Below are positions 1-6,650 of a DNA stretch of 20,142 nucleotides, in pieces. The stretch lies in NCBI GenBank assembly GCA_028703175.1, contig JAQVNJ010000116.1:1-20142 (forward strand), written 5' to 3'. Below the pieces are notes generated by a model. The model saw only the letters and a program-made list of their open reading frames with translations, was not told where the DNA came from and ran no database searches. A program made the position numbers and the translations under genes. The first letter of the stretch is position 1. Each line of letters begins with the position of its first letter. The DNA is from JAAYCB01 sp012744395. GTDB lineage: Bacteria; Planctomycetota; Planctomycetia; Pirellulales; Thermoguttaceae.

Positions 1-99
1 CCGGCCGCAGAGCATCGCCCGCCGCACGCAGCGCTGGACGCAATGGTAGATGCCCACCCTCGACTCGTCGATGATCAAACCGCGTGGAATCCTCGCCAT
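1..99 (-). CDS. Y1/IS200-like (REP-associated type) transposase, 5' end only
   Basis: Reading the minus strand from an ATG at 99-97 gives 33 open codons to the window edge, starting MARIPRGLIIDESRVGIYHC and continuing with a VQRCVRRAMLCGR segment. From memory this resembles the N-terminus of Y1_Tnp-domain transposases common in planctomycete genomes, which have an HxH pair and a catalytic tyrosine further in; those lie outside this window. A GGGAGGG purine run sits just upstream of the ATG on the minus strand, a good ribosome binding site. The frame is too short for certainty, and it could also be a decayed copy. The large palindrome at 587-629 might be related, because such single-copy transposases often associate with REP-like palindromes; that link is inference. 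Confidence 0.6.
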   Translation of the reverse strand, partial: MARIPRGLIIDESRVGIYHCVQRCVRRAMLCGR

Positions 100-150
100 C
101 GGACGGCCCTCCCATGGAAAGGGTCGGTAAGAACCTTGGTGACGATACGC

Positions 151-435
151 ATGTACATCAATCTAGCCGAAACGATGCATGTGTCAAGCAGATTTGTGGG
201 TGGCACCTTTCTCGATTTCGTCCACGACCCTCGCGGGCACAGCCAGGCGGCGCGCGACGAGCCGCGGGAGTTGGTGTTCGTCGCCGACCGCGTGACCTGT
301 GCCGAGGCGGAAGGTTTCCTCGACGCCGACGCCTTCGCCCACGACCCGGCCGACCAGTGGTATCGCCAGCCGCGCGACGATGAGCCCCGGGAATTGACCT
401 ACGTGGACGAAGACACGTTCTGGTCGGAGTTCTGA
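151..435 (+). CDS. Small acidic hypothetical protein with an internal repeat
   Basis: I do not recognise this family. The frame is open from an ATG at 43, but the first part lies opposite the transposase start, so the ATG at 151 (94 residues) or 175 is more likely; neither has a strong ribosome binding site. From about 200 on, codon use is strongly biased to G or C in the third position, as in the confident genes here, which argues for real or recently real coding. The protein is acidic and ends in DTFWSEF. It contains two related blocks: ARDEPRELVFVADRV, and about 40 residues later RDDEPRELTYVDEDTF, each shortly preceded by a DP pair (HDPRG and HDPAD). There is no signal peptide or membrane segment. 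It could be a fragment of a larger gene. Confidence 0.45.
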   Translation: MYINLAETMHVSSRFVGGTFLDFVHDPRGHSQAARDEPRELVFVADRVTCAEAEGFLDADAFAHDPADQWYRQPRDDEPRELTYVDEDTFWSEF

Positions 436-586
436 TCGCCGCAGCGCCCCGGCGACGGGCGGGGGGCAGGGGGAGACGGTCCGCCCATACCGCAGGATTT
501 CCCCGACACCCAAACCGCGCCATCCCGTCAGGATGCCGTTTGGTCGGCAGGTCTTGCCCCGAGAAGCCCCGGAAGACGGCCGGCCC

Positions 587-629
587 GTGCAGGAGGGGAT
601 GGCGGCTAGCCGCCATCGCCCTCCTGCAC
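587..629. repeat. Near-perfect 43-bp palindrome (REP-like or cruciform element)
   Basis: The left arm GTGCAGGAGGG plus GATGGCGG mirrors CCGCCATC plus GCCCTCCTGCAC around a central CTAG. The only imperfection is one extra C in the right arm, giving a stem of about 19-20 bp with almost no loop. No T-run follows, so a simple intrinsic terminator is unlikely. It lies in noncoding DNA between the small ORF and the GH42-like gene, about 490 bp from the partial transposase. REP-like element, small non-autonomous element or protein-binding palindrome are all possible. Confidence 0.75.
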
Positions 630-633
630 CTCC

Positions 634-662
634 TTGACTCACCCATTCCGGGTGACCATGAT
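634..662 (+). promoter_or_regulatory. Sigma70-like promoter candidate for the GH42-MBL gene
   Basis: TTGACT at 634-639 is separated by exactly 17 bases from CATGAT at 657-662, matching the -35 consensus at five of six and the -10 at four of six positions. It would give a leader of roughly 60 bases before the start at 729. The spacer contains the inverted repeat described separately. It is a pattern match only. Confidence 0.35.
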
Positions 663-690
663 CAGGGCGCATGGGAAATCACACATTTCC
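639..690. repeat. Two 6-5-6 inverted repeats upstream of the GH42-MBL gene
   Basis: TCACCC-ATTCC-GGGTGA occupies 639-655 and GGAAAT-CACAC-ATTTCC occupies 674-690. Both have 6-base arms and a 5-base centre, with centres 35 bp apart. The first overlaps the spacer of the promoter candidate. The sequences differ, so they would be two different sites rather than copies. Operator function is inferred from position. Confidence 0.4.
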
Positions 691-728
691 TATCACTTTC
701 ACTCATGCGCCAGGAAAGGCACCTCTTG

Positions 729-3692
729 ATGATGCGCCCCAGGTTCAGCTTTCTTCTTCTTTTCCTTCTTCTCTCGGTTCGCTCGGCGGGCGCCGCGATC
801 GCCGAAGTCGAAGGGTTTCCGGTCGCCACCCAGTTCTCGCCGGTGCCCTCCGGCGACGGCTGGAAGGGCGAGGACGGTCCCTTGAGCGAGGCGACCCTTC
901 ACGCAACGGTCGAAAACATTCGAGCCCACGGTTTTACCGGGATCGAGGCACCGACCCACCGCCCGCCCGAGGAGCAGGCGATCATCCTGGACTACGCCCA
1001 GTCGCTCGGGATGTTTATCACCGTTCACACCGGTGCACTCGAGTTCTTCGGGCGGACCGAGCCGCCTGCGATCTGCGTCTACTCACCCGAATACGCGAAG
1101 GCCGTGCGCGCCAACGCCGAAAAGGCACTCGCACCGCTGGCGAATATCCCTCGGCTCTACAGCGCCTTTGTCTATCAGGACGAGCCGTTTCATTGGGGAC
1201 CGCAATCGTTCGGCTACAACCCGGAGGTGAAAGCCGAGTTCCAACGCCGGTACGGGTACGAACTCCCCCCCGATCTCGAAAGCATTCGAAACGACCCGCA
1301 GAAGTGGCAGGACGTGATCGATTTCCGATCGGCCTATTTCCCCGACGGCTGGCGCCAAGTCTATCAGATCGTCAAAGAGCTCAATCCCGATTTCAAAGTC
1401 GTCCTGACCCACGACAGCCACAATACCTTCGGCGCCGGGTTCAGCTCCCACTCCGAGATCGCGATCGACGATATCTTCCACTGGGGCGGCGATTTCGCCG
1501 ACATGTTCGTCTTCGATATCTACCCCTATATGATGTTCGACTTCCGTTTCGGCCGCCCCGCCCTCCTGCCGAAACCGCGGATCAGTCAGACGCACTACTC
1601 CATGGCGCAGATGCGCAATCTGACCCGCAGCCACGGCAAGGAGCTGGGGTTTTGGGTGGGGACCTACAATCCGGCTTGGTTCAAGGACTTCCTCGGCCCC
1701 GACCTGGCGGCCATGTCGTGGGCGGAGCGTGAGATGAGCATGACGGCGGTGGCCAATGGCGCGGACTTCCTTCTGACAGGTTACAAGATCCCTGTGGACG
1801 CCGGGCACTGGGAGAGCTTCGGCGCAGGACTCCGACTCCTTCAGAAAGCCGGGGCGCCCCTGCTCGACGCGCCCAAGCTCAAGGCCAAGGCCTGCATGCT
1901 CTTTCCCAGAACCCAGTACATCCAGCTGCAGCAGGAATACTTCAACGTCGGCCTCTCGTTCGAGCTCTTCCTGAGGGCATTCGGCGAGCTTGATATCCTC
2001 CACGAGGACCAAGTCGTCGATAATACCCTCGATGGATATCAACTGCTCGTCCTCTTTGACGTGGCGCTGCTGCCGGAACCGGTGGCCAGGCACGTGGCGC
2101 AATTCGTCGCCAACGGCGGCACGCTCGTTGCCGATTGCGTGCCGGGCCTCGGGGCGGATCGCAAGCCAATGCAGGTCATGGAGGAGCTCTTCGGCGTGGA
2201 GTCGGCCGAGACGGGACGGATTCAACGCGCCGGGCATTGGGTGCCCTACAGACAGCAGGCCCCGAGCTGGGCGAACCTCCCAGCGGATCGCCCCGATGAA
2301 TCAATCTTCAAGACCGACAGCCTCAAGGGCGAGGTCATGGAGATCCCCCTGGACCTCCCCCTGATCAGTCCGCGGGCATGCAGCGTCACCACCGGCAGGA
2401 TCCTGGCGACCACGGCCGCCGGCCTGCCGGCAGTCGTCCATCGCGCGACAGGTGAGGGCCAGACGTTCCTTCTCGGGTTCTGCCTGCAGGATACGTACTT
2501 CCACACTTGGGAGACCGAGAACGCCTCCGCGCGGAACCAGCTCCGCAGCCTTTTGACCGCCCTGACCCGAGCCGCTGGCGTCCGCCCGCACGTCGCTTCA
2601 ACCAATCCGGATATCGAGGCGACGGTTCGCGCCAACCAGGACGAGGGCTATCTCTTCGTGATCAACCATGAAACAACCGTGGCCGAGACCACGGTCCCGC
2701 TCGCTGACCTGCCCTTCGCGGTCGACCTGATCATCGATCTCGCCTCGGAACGGCCGGTTCCCTTTGTCGCCTCAAACGACGGCGCGCTCCGGTGCGAGCT
2801 CGCGGTGCCGCATGGCGAGGTCGCCCTCCTGAAGCTCGTCCCTGCCTCCGCGGGTGCCACGGATGCACGCGCGGAGGAAGCCAAAGGCAGCTTTATGGTT
2901 TGGCAGCTACCGAATCAGACAACGACGCAGATGATGTCGTATGTGATTCGCGGCAGGGGCGGCAAAGTGATCGTGATTGACGGCGGCAACGGGGGGGATG
3001 CGCCCTATCTGGCCCAATTCCTTGAAGCGCTCGGCAACCGGGTCGATGCATGGTTCATCACCCACCCGCACAGCGACCATTTCGATGCCTTGTGCGAGAT
3101 CGTGAAATCGCCCGGCAAGCTCGAGATCCAGGCGATCTACGCATCCCTCCCCTCGCTGGATTGGATGCAGAAACACACATCCGACGGCGAACGGGCTTCC
3201 TTCGAGCTGTTCCACCAGGCCATCGCCCAGGCCGAGCGCAGCCTCATCGATCTAGACGCCGGCCAGGAACTCCAGCTCGACGGCATTCGGATCGAGGTCC
3301 TCGGCGTCGACAACCCCGAGATCACCCAGAACCCCGTCAACAATTCGAGCATGGTCTTGCGCATGTCCGACCCGCAAAAATCAGTGCTCTTCCTCGCCGA
3401 CCTAGGTGAGGAGGGCGGCGACAAGCTCTTGCGGGGTCCGCTGGCCGATCGCCTCCCGAGCGACTACGTCCAGATGGCGCATCACGGGCAGACCGGGGTC
3501 AAGGAGGATTTCTACAGGCATGTGAATCCTCGGAATTGCCTATGGCCGACGCCGATCTGGCTCTGGAACAATGACAACGGTGGCGGCGCCAACTCAGGTC
3601 CCTGGCGCACCCTGGAGGTTCGCGCCTGGATGGATCGACTCCCCATCCAGCGACACTACAAGATGTTTGACGGCCTCATCCGAATCGAGTGA
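729..3692 (+). CDS. Secreted GH42-like glycosidase fused to a ComEC-type metallo-beta-lactamase domain
   Basis: The 987-residue protein uses the ATG at 729, which has AGGAAAGG at 712-719 nine bases upstream and opens directly into a signal peptide (MMRPRFSFLLLFLLLSVRSA, then GAAIA). Residues about 30-380 read as a GH42-like TIM barrel: VYQDEPFHWG around E152 is a candidate acid/base region, followed by a VKAEFQRRYGYELP segment typical of these enzymes and GADFLLTGYKIPVDAGHWES. Residues about 384-530 resemble the beta-galactosidase trimerisation domain (DILHEDQVVD, LLVLFDVALLP, FVANGGTLVADC). From about residue 720 a second domain starts: VIVIDGG, the metal motif HPHSDH at 779-784, and MAHHGQTG at 918-919, as in ComEC/Rec2-like MBL folds. 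The protein should act outside the cytoplasm, hydrolysing a galactoside or similar glycan; the MBL substrate is unknown. The gene is monocistronic and its 3' end overlaps the pseudogene on the other strand. Family calls are confident; activity is inferred. Confidence 0.85.
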   Translation: MMRPRFSFLLLFLLLSVRSAGAAIAEVEGFPVATQFSPVPSGDGWKGEDGPLSEATLHATVENIRAHGFTGIEAPTHRPPEEQAIILDYAQSLGMFITVHTGALEFFGRTEPPAICVYSPEYAKAVRANAEKALAPLANIPRLYSAFVYQDEPFHWGPQSFGYNPEVKAEFQRRYGYELPPDLESIRNDPQKWQDVIDFRSAYFPDGWRQVYQIVKELNPDFKVVLTHDSHNTFGAGFSSHSEIAIDDIFHWGGDFADMFVFDIYPYMMFDFRFGRPALLPKPRISQTHYSMAQMRNLTRSHGKELGFWVGTYNPAWFKDFLGPDLAAMSWAEREMSMTAVANGADFLLTGYKIPVDAGHWESFGAGLRLLQKAGAPLLDAPKLKAKACMLFPRTQYIQLQQEYFNVGLSFELFLRAFGELDILHEDQVVDNTLDGYQLLVLFDVALLPEPVARHVAQFVANGGTLVADCVPGLGADRKPMQVMEELFGVESAETGRIQRAGHWVPYRQQAPSWANLPADRPDESIFKTDSLKGEVMEIPLDLPLISPRACSVTTGRILATTAAGLPAVVHRATGEGQTFLLGFCLQDTYFHTWETENASARNQLRSLLTALTRAAGVRPHVASTNPDIEATVRANQDEGYLFVINHETTVAETTVPLADLPFAVDLIIDLASERPVPFVASNDGALRCELAVPHGEVALLKLVPASAGATDARAEEAKGSFMVWQLPNQTTTQMMSYVIRGRGGKVIVIDGGNGGDAPYLAQFLEALGNRVDAWFITHPHSDHFDALCEIVKSPGKLEIQAIYASLPSLDWMQKHTSDGERASFELFHQAIAQAERSLIDLDAGQELQLDGIRIEVLGVDNPEITQNPVNNSSMVLRMSDPQKSVLFLADLGEEGGDKLLRGPLADRLPSDYVQMAHHGQTGVKEDFYRHVNPRNCLWPTPIWLWNNDNGGGANSGPWRTLEVRAWMDRLPIQRHYKMFDGLIRIE

Positions 3693-4301
3693 GGCTTCGC
3701 GTTCCGCCGTTACCTTGGTTGGATTCAGCACGCGCCGAGCGCGCACGGCTGAGCGTCGACCGCGGCGCGGATTGGTGATCTGGCGCTGGGCCTCTTCGGA
3801 GAGCCCTAGCTCTGGCAGGTAGGTCTGATACCGCTCCGGATCCTGCCGGTAGAGCGCCTGAGCGGTCCGTATCGTGGAGCGCACCCGGCGCTCCTCGTCC
3901 TGGATCTCCTGGGCCCAGAGCAAGGCGACCTCGGGACTCTCCCAGGCGATCCGATTGGCGAACGCCTCAACGGCATAGTCGCGTACGGATGTCACCGGCT
4001 GCTGGTTCAACCAAGAGCCGGCGGCACCTGCGTTCTCCCGCGCCCAACGGTCCATGATCGAGGCATAGCCCGGACCCTGCACCTGCGGATCTGGGATCCG
4101 GCTGACCCAATCGACGGCGCCCTGCGGGTCGTTATCGGCCCATTCGCGCGACAGGCTCGCCACGACCTGGCCATTGACCAGACCGCCTTGGCTGATATGC
4201 TGCCCGACCCAGGCTGCCGCGCTCTATGGATCCTGGCATGCCCATTGCCGGGCAAGACCGGCCATGACGTCGCCGTTGACGCGCTCATCCCTGCCATCTT
4301 A
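3594..4301 (-). pseudogene. Decayed tandem-repeat (about 32-residue) protein, C-terminal part
   Basis: One minus-strand frame encodes five successive units of 32-34 residues, with markers such as LARQWACQDP, LSREWADNDPQGAVDW, IMDRWARENAGAAGSW, FANRIAWESPEVALLWAQEI and TAQALYRQDPERYQTYLPEL. This helical repeat type is known to me from large Verrucomicrobia/Planctomycetes hypothetical proteins. The frame is broken: TAG at 4224-4226 stands where the next repeat has the Gln of DPQ, TAA lies at 4299-4301, and further in-frame TGA codons occur at 4365-4367 and 4386-4388. The longest open piece starts from a GTG at 4163. No intact N-terminus exists in this frame; an ATG at 4426 with a GGAGG upstream is in a different frame. 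Past the last repeat (about 3770) the open frame runs on and overlaps the end of the GH42-MBL gene by 99 bp, so the original stop may also be lost. A short functional remnant cannot be excluded. Confidence 0.7.
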
Positions 4302-4752
4302 ACCGCCGCAGTCCACAACGACTCCGGAATCCGCCTCCGAACCGTCCGTGTCCGACGCCACCGTTCAAACCGTCGCCGAACGTTCTCAAGTGGGGTGGGT
4401 ATCCCGCGTCTCCTGCTCGTGCTCATCGACTGTCCTCCACGAAATATCGTCCTGACAGCCGACGATGCCAAACCCCTCAAAAAGATTCATTTGGAGCCGG
4501 CGGCAGAGACCGAAAGTTGGGCTCCAGCAACAGCCCGAAGAACCCGCTGGCCTGCAGCGAAGCGCCCAGCCCGTTCGACCCCACGAGGTCGGACTGATGG
4601 ACGTGCTCAGGCTCCTTCAATGAGACAGACTCCGTACCTGGCGACGATGGCCGAGAGCGCATTGGCGCTATAAAGAGCCCATGTTGGTGGCCCTCGATGG
4701 CGGCACATCGACCGCGACGGCGAGTGCGGAACAGGGGTATTTACACGCCAAG

Positions 4753-4836
4753 TGACCACTTTGACCACTTTTCGCGTCGAGGGCCACCGAAACCTCGGAG
4801 AAAATGCCAATTTCTGCAAAGACTTGCAGGTGGTCA
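4753..4836. repeat. Three TGACCAC boxes: tandem pair plus an inverted copy
   Basis: TGACCACTT occurs twice head to tail at 4753-4761 and 4762-4770. The reverse complement core GTGGTCA is at 4830-4836, inside the spacer of the promoter candidate at 4824-4852. The arrangement resembles an upstream pair plus a promoter-proximal operator for a DNA-binding regulator of the MurI-like gene. The regulator is not identifiable here. Confidence 0.45.
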
Positions 4837-4852
4837 ATCCGGCGGGTAGAAT
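4824..4852 (+). promoter_or_regulatory. Sigma70-like promoter candidate for the MurI-like gene
   Basis: TTGCAG at 4824-4829, a 17-base spacer, then TAGAAT at 4847-4852. The -10 box matches consensus at five of six positions and the -35 box only at three. It lies about 80 bases before the proposed GTG start at 4935, with no competing gene between. Confidence 0.35.
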
Positions 4853-4923
4853 GTCACGAAATGCCGTAATTTGTAGGCTGACACGAGTGTTTTCGGCATG
4901 GGGTGTTTGCTCCCTCGCCCTGC

Positions 4924-4928
4924 GGAGG
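4924..4928 (+). promoter_or_regulatory. Ribosome binding site deciding the 4935 start
   Basis: GGAGG is followed by six bases (TAATTG) and a GTG at 4935. This is the clearest Shine-Dalgarno in the region, and no ATG in this frame precedes the conserved racemase motifs. It favours GTG 4935 over the TTG at 4932. Confidence 0.55.
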
Positions 4929-4934
4929 TAATTG

Positions 4935-6527
4935 GTGCAAGTCTACTGTTGGCGATTGGCTTCGACTTCTGTCGGGTCTCGCAGATTGCCTGGTCTGGCG
5001 ACGACCGGCAGGGCTGCCTGGAGCTTGAAGAAGTGGATTGGAGCTCCCGCCTGGCGCCGGAATCCGGCGGTTCGCTTTAGATCCGCGCAAGGGGCGACTC
5101 TGCTGGCGGTTTTCCTGGCGACGGCTGTCTGTCTGGCCGAGCCGCCGACGAAATCCTGCCCGATTGGCGTCTTCGATTCGGGGACGGGCGGCCTGGCGGT
5201 GCTGGAGCAGATCCTCAACCTCGACCTGTTCGACAACCAGACGGGCCGACTCCGGGAGACCGGCGACGGGCGGCCCGATTTCGAACACGAGCGGTTCATC
5301 TTCCTGGCCGACCAGGCGAATATGCCGTATGGGAATTATCCCGTCGTCGGCAAACAGCGATTTCTCGTCGAGCTTGTCGAGAACGACGCCGAGTTCCTGC
5401 TGGGCAACGAGTACTTTTCCGCTCCCGCCGCGCCGGCGCCCTCGACGGACAAACAGCCGGCCAAGGCGATTGTCATCGCCTGCAATACGGCAACGGCCTA
5501 TGGAAAGACGGCCATCGAGTCGCTTGTCGCCCGTGCGGAACCGGATGTCGAGGTGATTGGGGTGATCGAGGCGGCGGCGCTCGGCGCGCTGGAGGCGCTC
5601 CAAGAGGGTCCGCCGGGAACGATCGGCGTCCTGGCCACCGAGGGCACCGTGGCGTCCGGCGCTTACCCCAAGACGATCGCGGAGCTTGCTCGCCGAGGCG
5701 GACACCGCCAGCCGCCTTGCGTGGTTCAACAAGGCGCCTACGGCCTGGCCGGCGCCATCGACGGGGCGCGCGAGTTGATCGTTGCCAACGTCGCCGATGA
5801 CCGGCCGCGGCTCGACTACCGGGGGCCAACGCTCACCAATCCCTTGGCCCCCATCGATCGCCAACTGCTGCCCCGATACCAGTTCGATTTCTCCGCGCAC
5901 CGCGTGTTGTGGGAGGGGGACCGCGACCGTCCCCGCAGCCTGCAAATCAACTCCGTGGAGAACTACATCGCCTATCACCTGGTCAGTCTCCTGGAGAAGA
6001 TCCGCGCCGCGCCGGACCCGCGGCCCCTGACCGTGGTGATCCTCGGCTGCACGCACTTCCCGTTTTACACCGACTCGTTCCGCGCCCAGCTGGCTCGACT
6101 TCATGACTACCGCGAGAACGGCGCGTACGTCTACCGGCCCTGCCTGGCCGCCGACGTGCGGTTCATCGACCCCGCCGTGCATGTCGGCAGAGAACTCTAC
6201 CAGCGCCTGGCCGGAAAAAAGCAACTGGCCGAGTCGACCGGCGCGCCCCCAAAACCGCCCCGCGGCGAGTTCTACATCACCGTCCCCCGGCGCGATCACC
6301 CCGGCGTGCAGCTCGACCCGAGCGGCTGGTTCACCTACGACTACAAGTACGGGCGCGGCCCGGACGACGCGTTCGCCGACGTCCGCGCGGTTCCCTGGGA
6401 TCAGCGCTACCTGGAGCCCGAGGTGACCAAGCGCCTCGCCCGGCAGGCGCCGACGGTCTGGGGGGCGATCCGCCAGTTCAATCTCGACCGGGCGGAGCGC
6501 GAGAAGAACCCGCCGGGCCATCCGTGA
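4935..6527 (+). CDS. Exported, oversized glutamate-racemase-like (Asp/Glu racemase family) protein
   Basis: The protein is 530 residues from the GTG at 4935. The racemase signature is intact: PIGVFDSGTGGLAVL with D81-S82, then ACNTATAYG with C183, then ILGCTHFPFY with C372 and the following His. These match the Asp/Ser and two cysteine acid-base residues of MurI, which interconverts L- and D-glutamate for peptidoglycan. Three things differ from ordinary MurI, which is about 260-290 residues and cytosolic: a basic N-terminal region of about 53 residues ending in a hydrophobic segment (ATLLAVFLATAVCLA, then EPP) that looks like a signal peptide, inserts between the motifs, and a roughly 130-residue C-terminal extension rich in Pro and Arg. 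The true start may be later, nearer the hydrophobic segment, but no ATG is available. It is probably monocistronic, convergent with the sulfatase. Family is secure; substrate and location are inferred. Confidence 0.8.
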   Translation: MQVYCWRLASTSVGSRRLPGLATTGRAAWSLKKWIGAPAWRRNPAVRFRSAQGATLLAVFLATAVCLAEPPTKSCPIGVFDSGTGGLAVLEQILNLDLFDNQTGRLRETGDGRPDFEHERFIFLADQANMPYGNYPVVGKQRFLVELVENDAEFLLGNEYFSAPAAPAPSTDKQPAKAIVIACNTATAYGKTAIESLVARAEPDVEVIGVIEAAALGALEALQEGPPGTIGVLATEGTVASGAYPKTIAELARRGGHRQPPCVVQQGAYGLAGAIDGARELIVANVADDRPRLDYRGPTLTNPLAPIDRQLLPRYQFDFSAHRVLWEGDRDRPRSLQINSVENYIAYHLVSLLEKIRAAPDPRPLTVVILGCTHFPFYTDSFRAQLARLHDYRENGAYVYRPCLAADVRFIDPAVHVGRELYQRLAGKKQLAESTGAPPKPPRGEFYITVPRRDHPGVQLDPSGWFTYDYKYGRGPDDAFADVRAVPWDQRYLEPEVTKRLARQAPTVWGAIRQFNLDRAEREKNPPGHP

Positions 6528-6610
6528 ATCCCCCTCCCCGAAGCCCACCTCGGCCGGACCGGTGGCGGACGGCGCGCAACGGGGCAATTTTCCCTGTCTC
6601 CGCGATGCCC

Positions 6611-6634
6611 CCCGGCAGCTTGAAGTCTGCCGGG
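6611..6634. terminator. Terminator-like hairpin between convergent genes
   Basis: CCCGGCAG and CTGCCGGG form a perfect 8-bp GC-rich stem around the 8-base loop CTTGAAGT. It lies in the 123-bp gap between the ends of the MurI-like gene (plus) and the sulfatase gene (minus), where a bidirectional terminator is expected. No T-run follows on either strand, so termination is inferred from position. Confidence 0.5.
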
Positions 6635-6650
6635 CGCTCGACCGCGGATC

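Larger units (their letters stand above)
4302..4934. other. Long gene-poor stretch before the MurI-like gene
   Basis: The first part, to about 4430, is probably the degraded upstream part of the repeat-protein pseudogene. Between 4430 and 4740 only short frames without supporting signals are present; a 52-codon plus-strand frame from the ATG at 4465 to a TGA near 4623 is the best of them, and I do not recognise it. Between 4750 and 4855 are the TGACCAC repeats and the promoter candidate. No tRNA-like cloverleaf or classic riboswitch was apparent by eye. Confidence 0.5.

Noticed and set aside
4007..4480. 157-codon minus-strand frame with a good GGAGG site before ATG 4426
   Set aside because: Its Arg-rich product does not match the repeat protein, whose frame differs. 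It probably reflects the remnant start of the decayed gene after frameshift, so it is not called as a gene.
4465..4623. 52-codon plus-strand frame in the gene-poor region
   Set aside because: It starts MPNPSKRFIW but has no ribosome binding site, no family match I recognise, and no stronger codon signal than other frames there.
4854..6587. 577-codon minus-strand open frame
   Set aside because: It lies opposite the MurI-like gene, whose motifs are intact. The translation is Arg/Gly/Asp-rich shadow with no family signal; high GC makes long antisense frames common.
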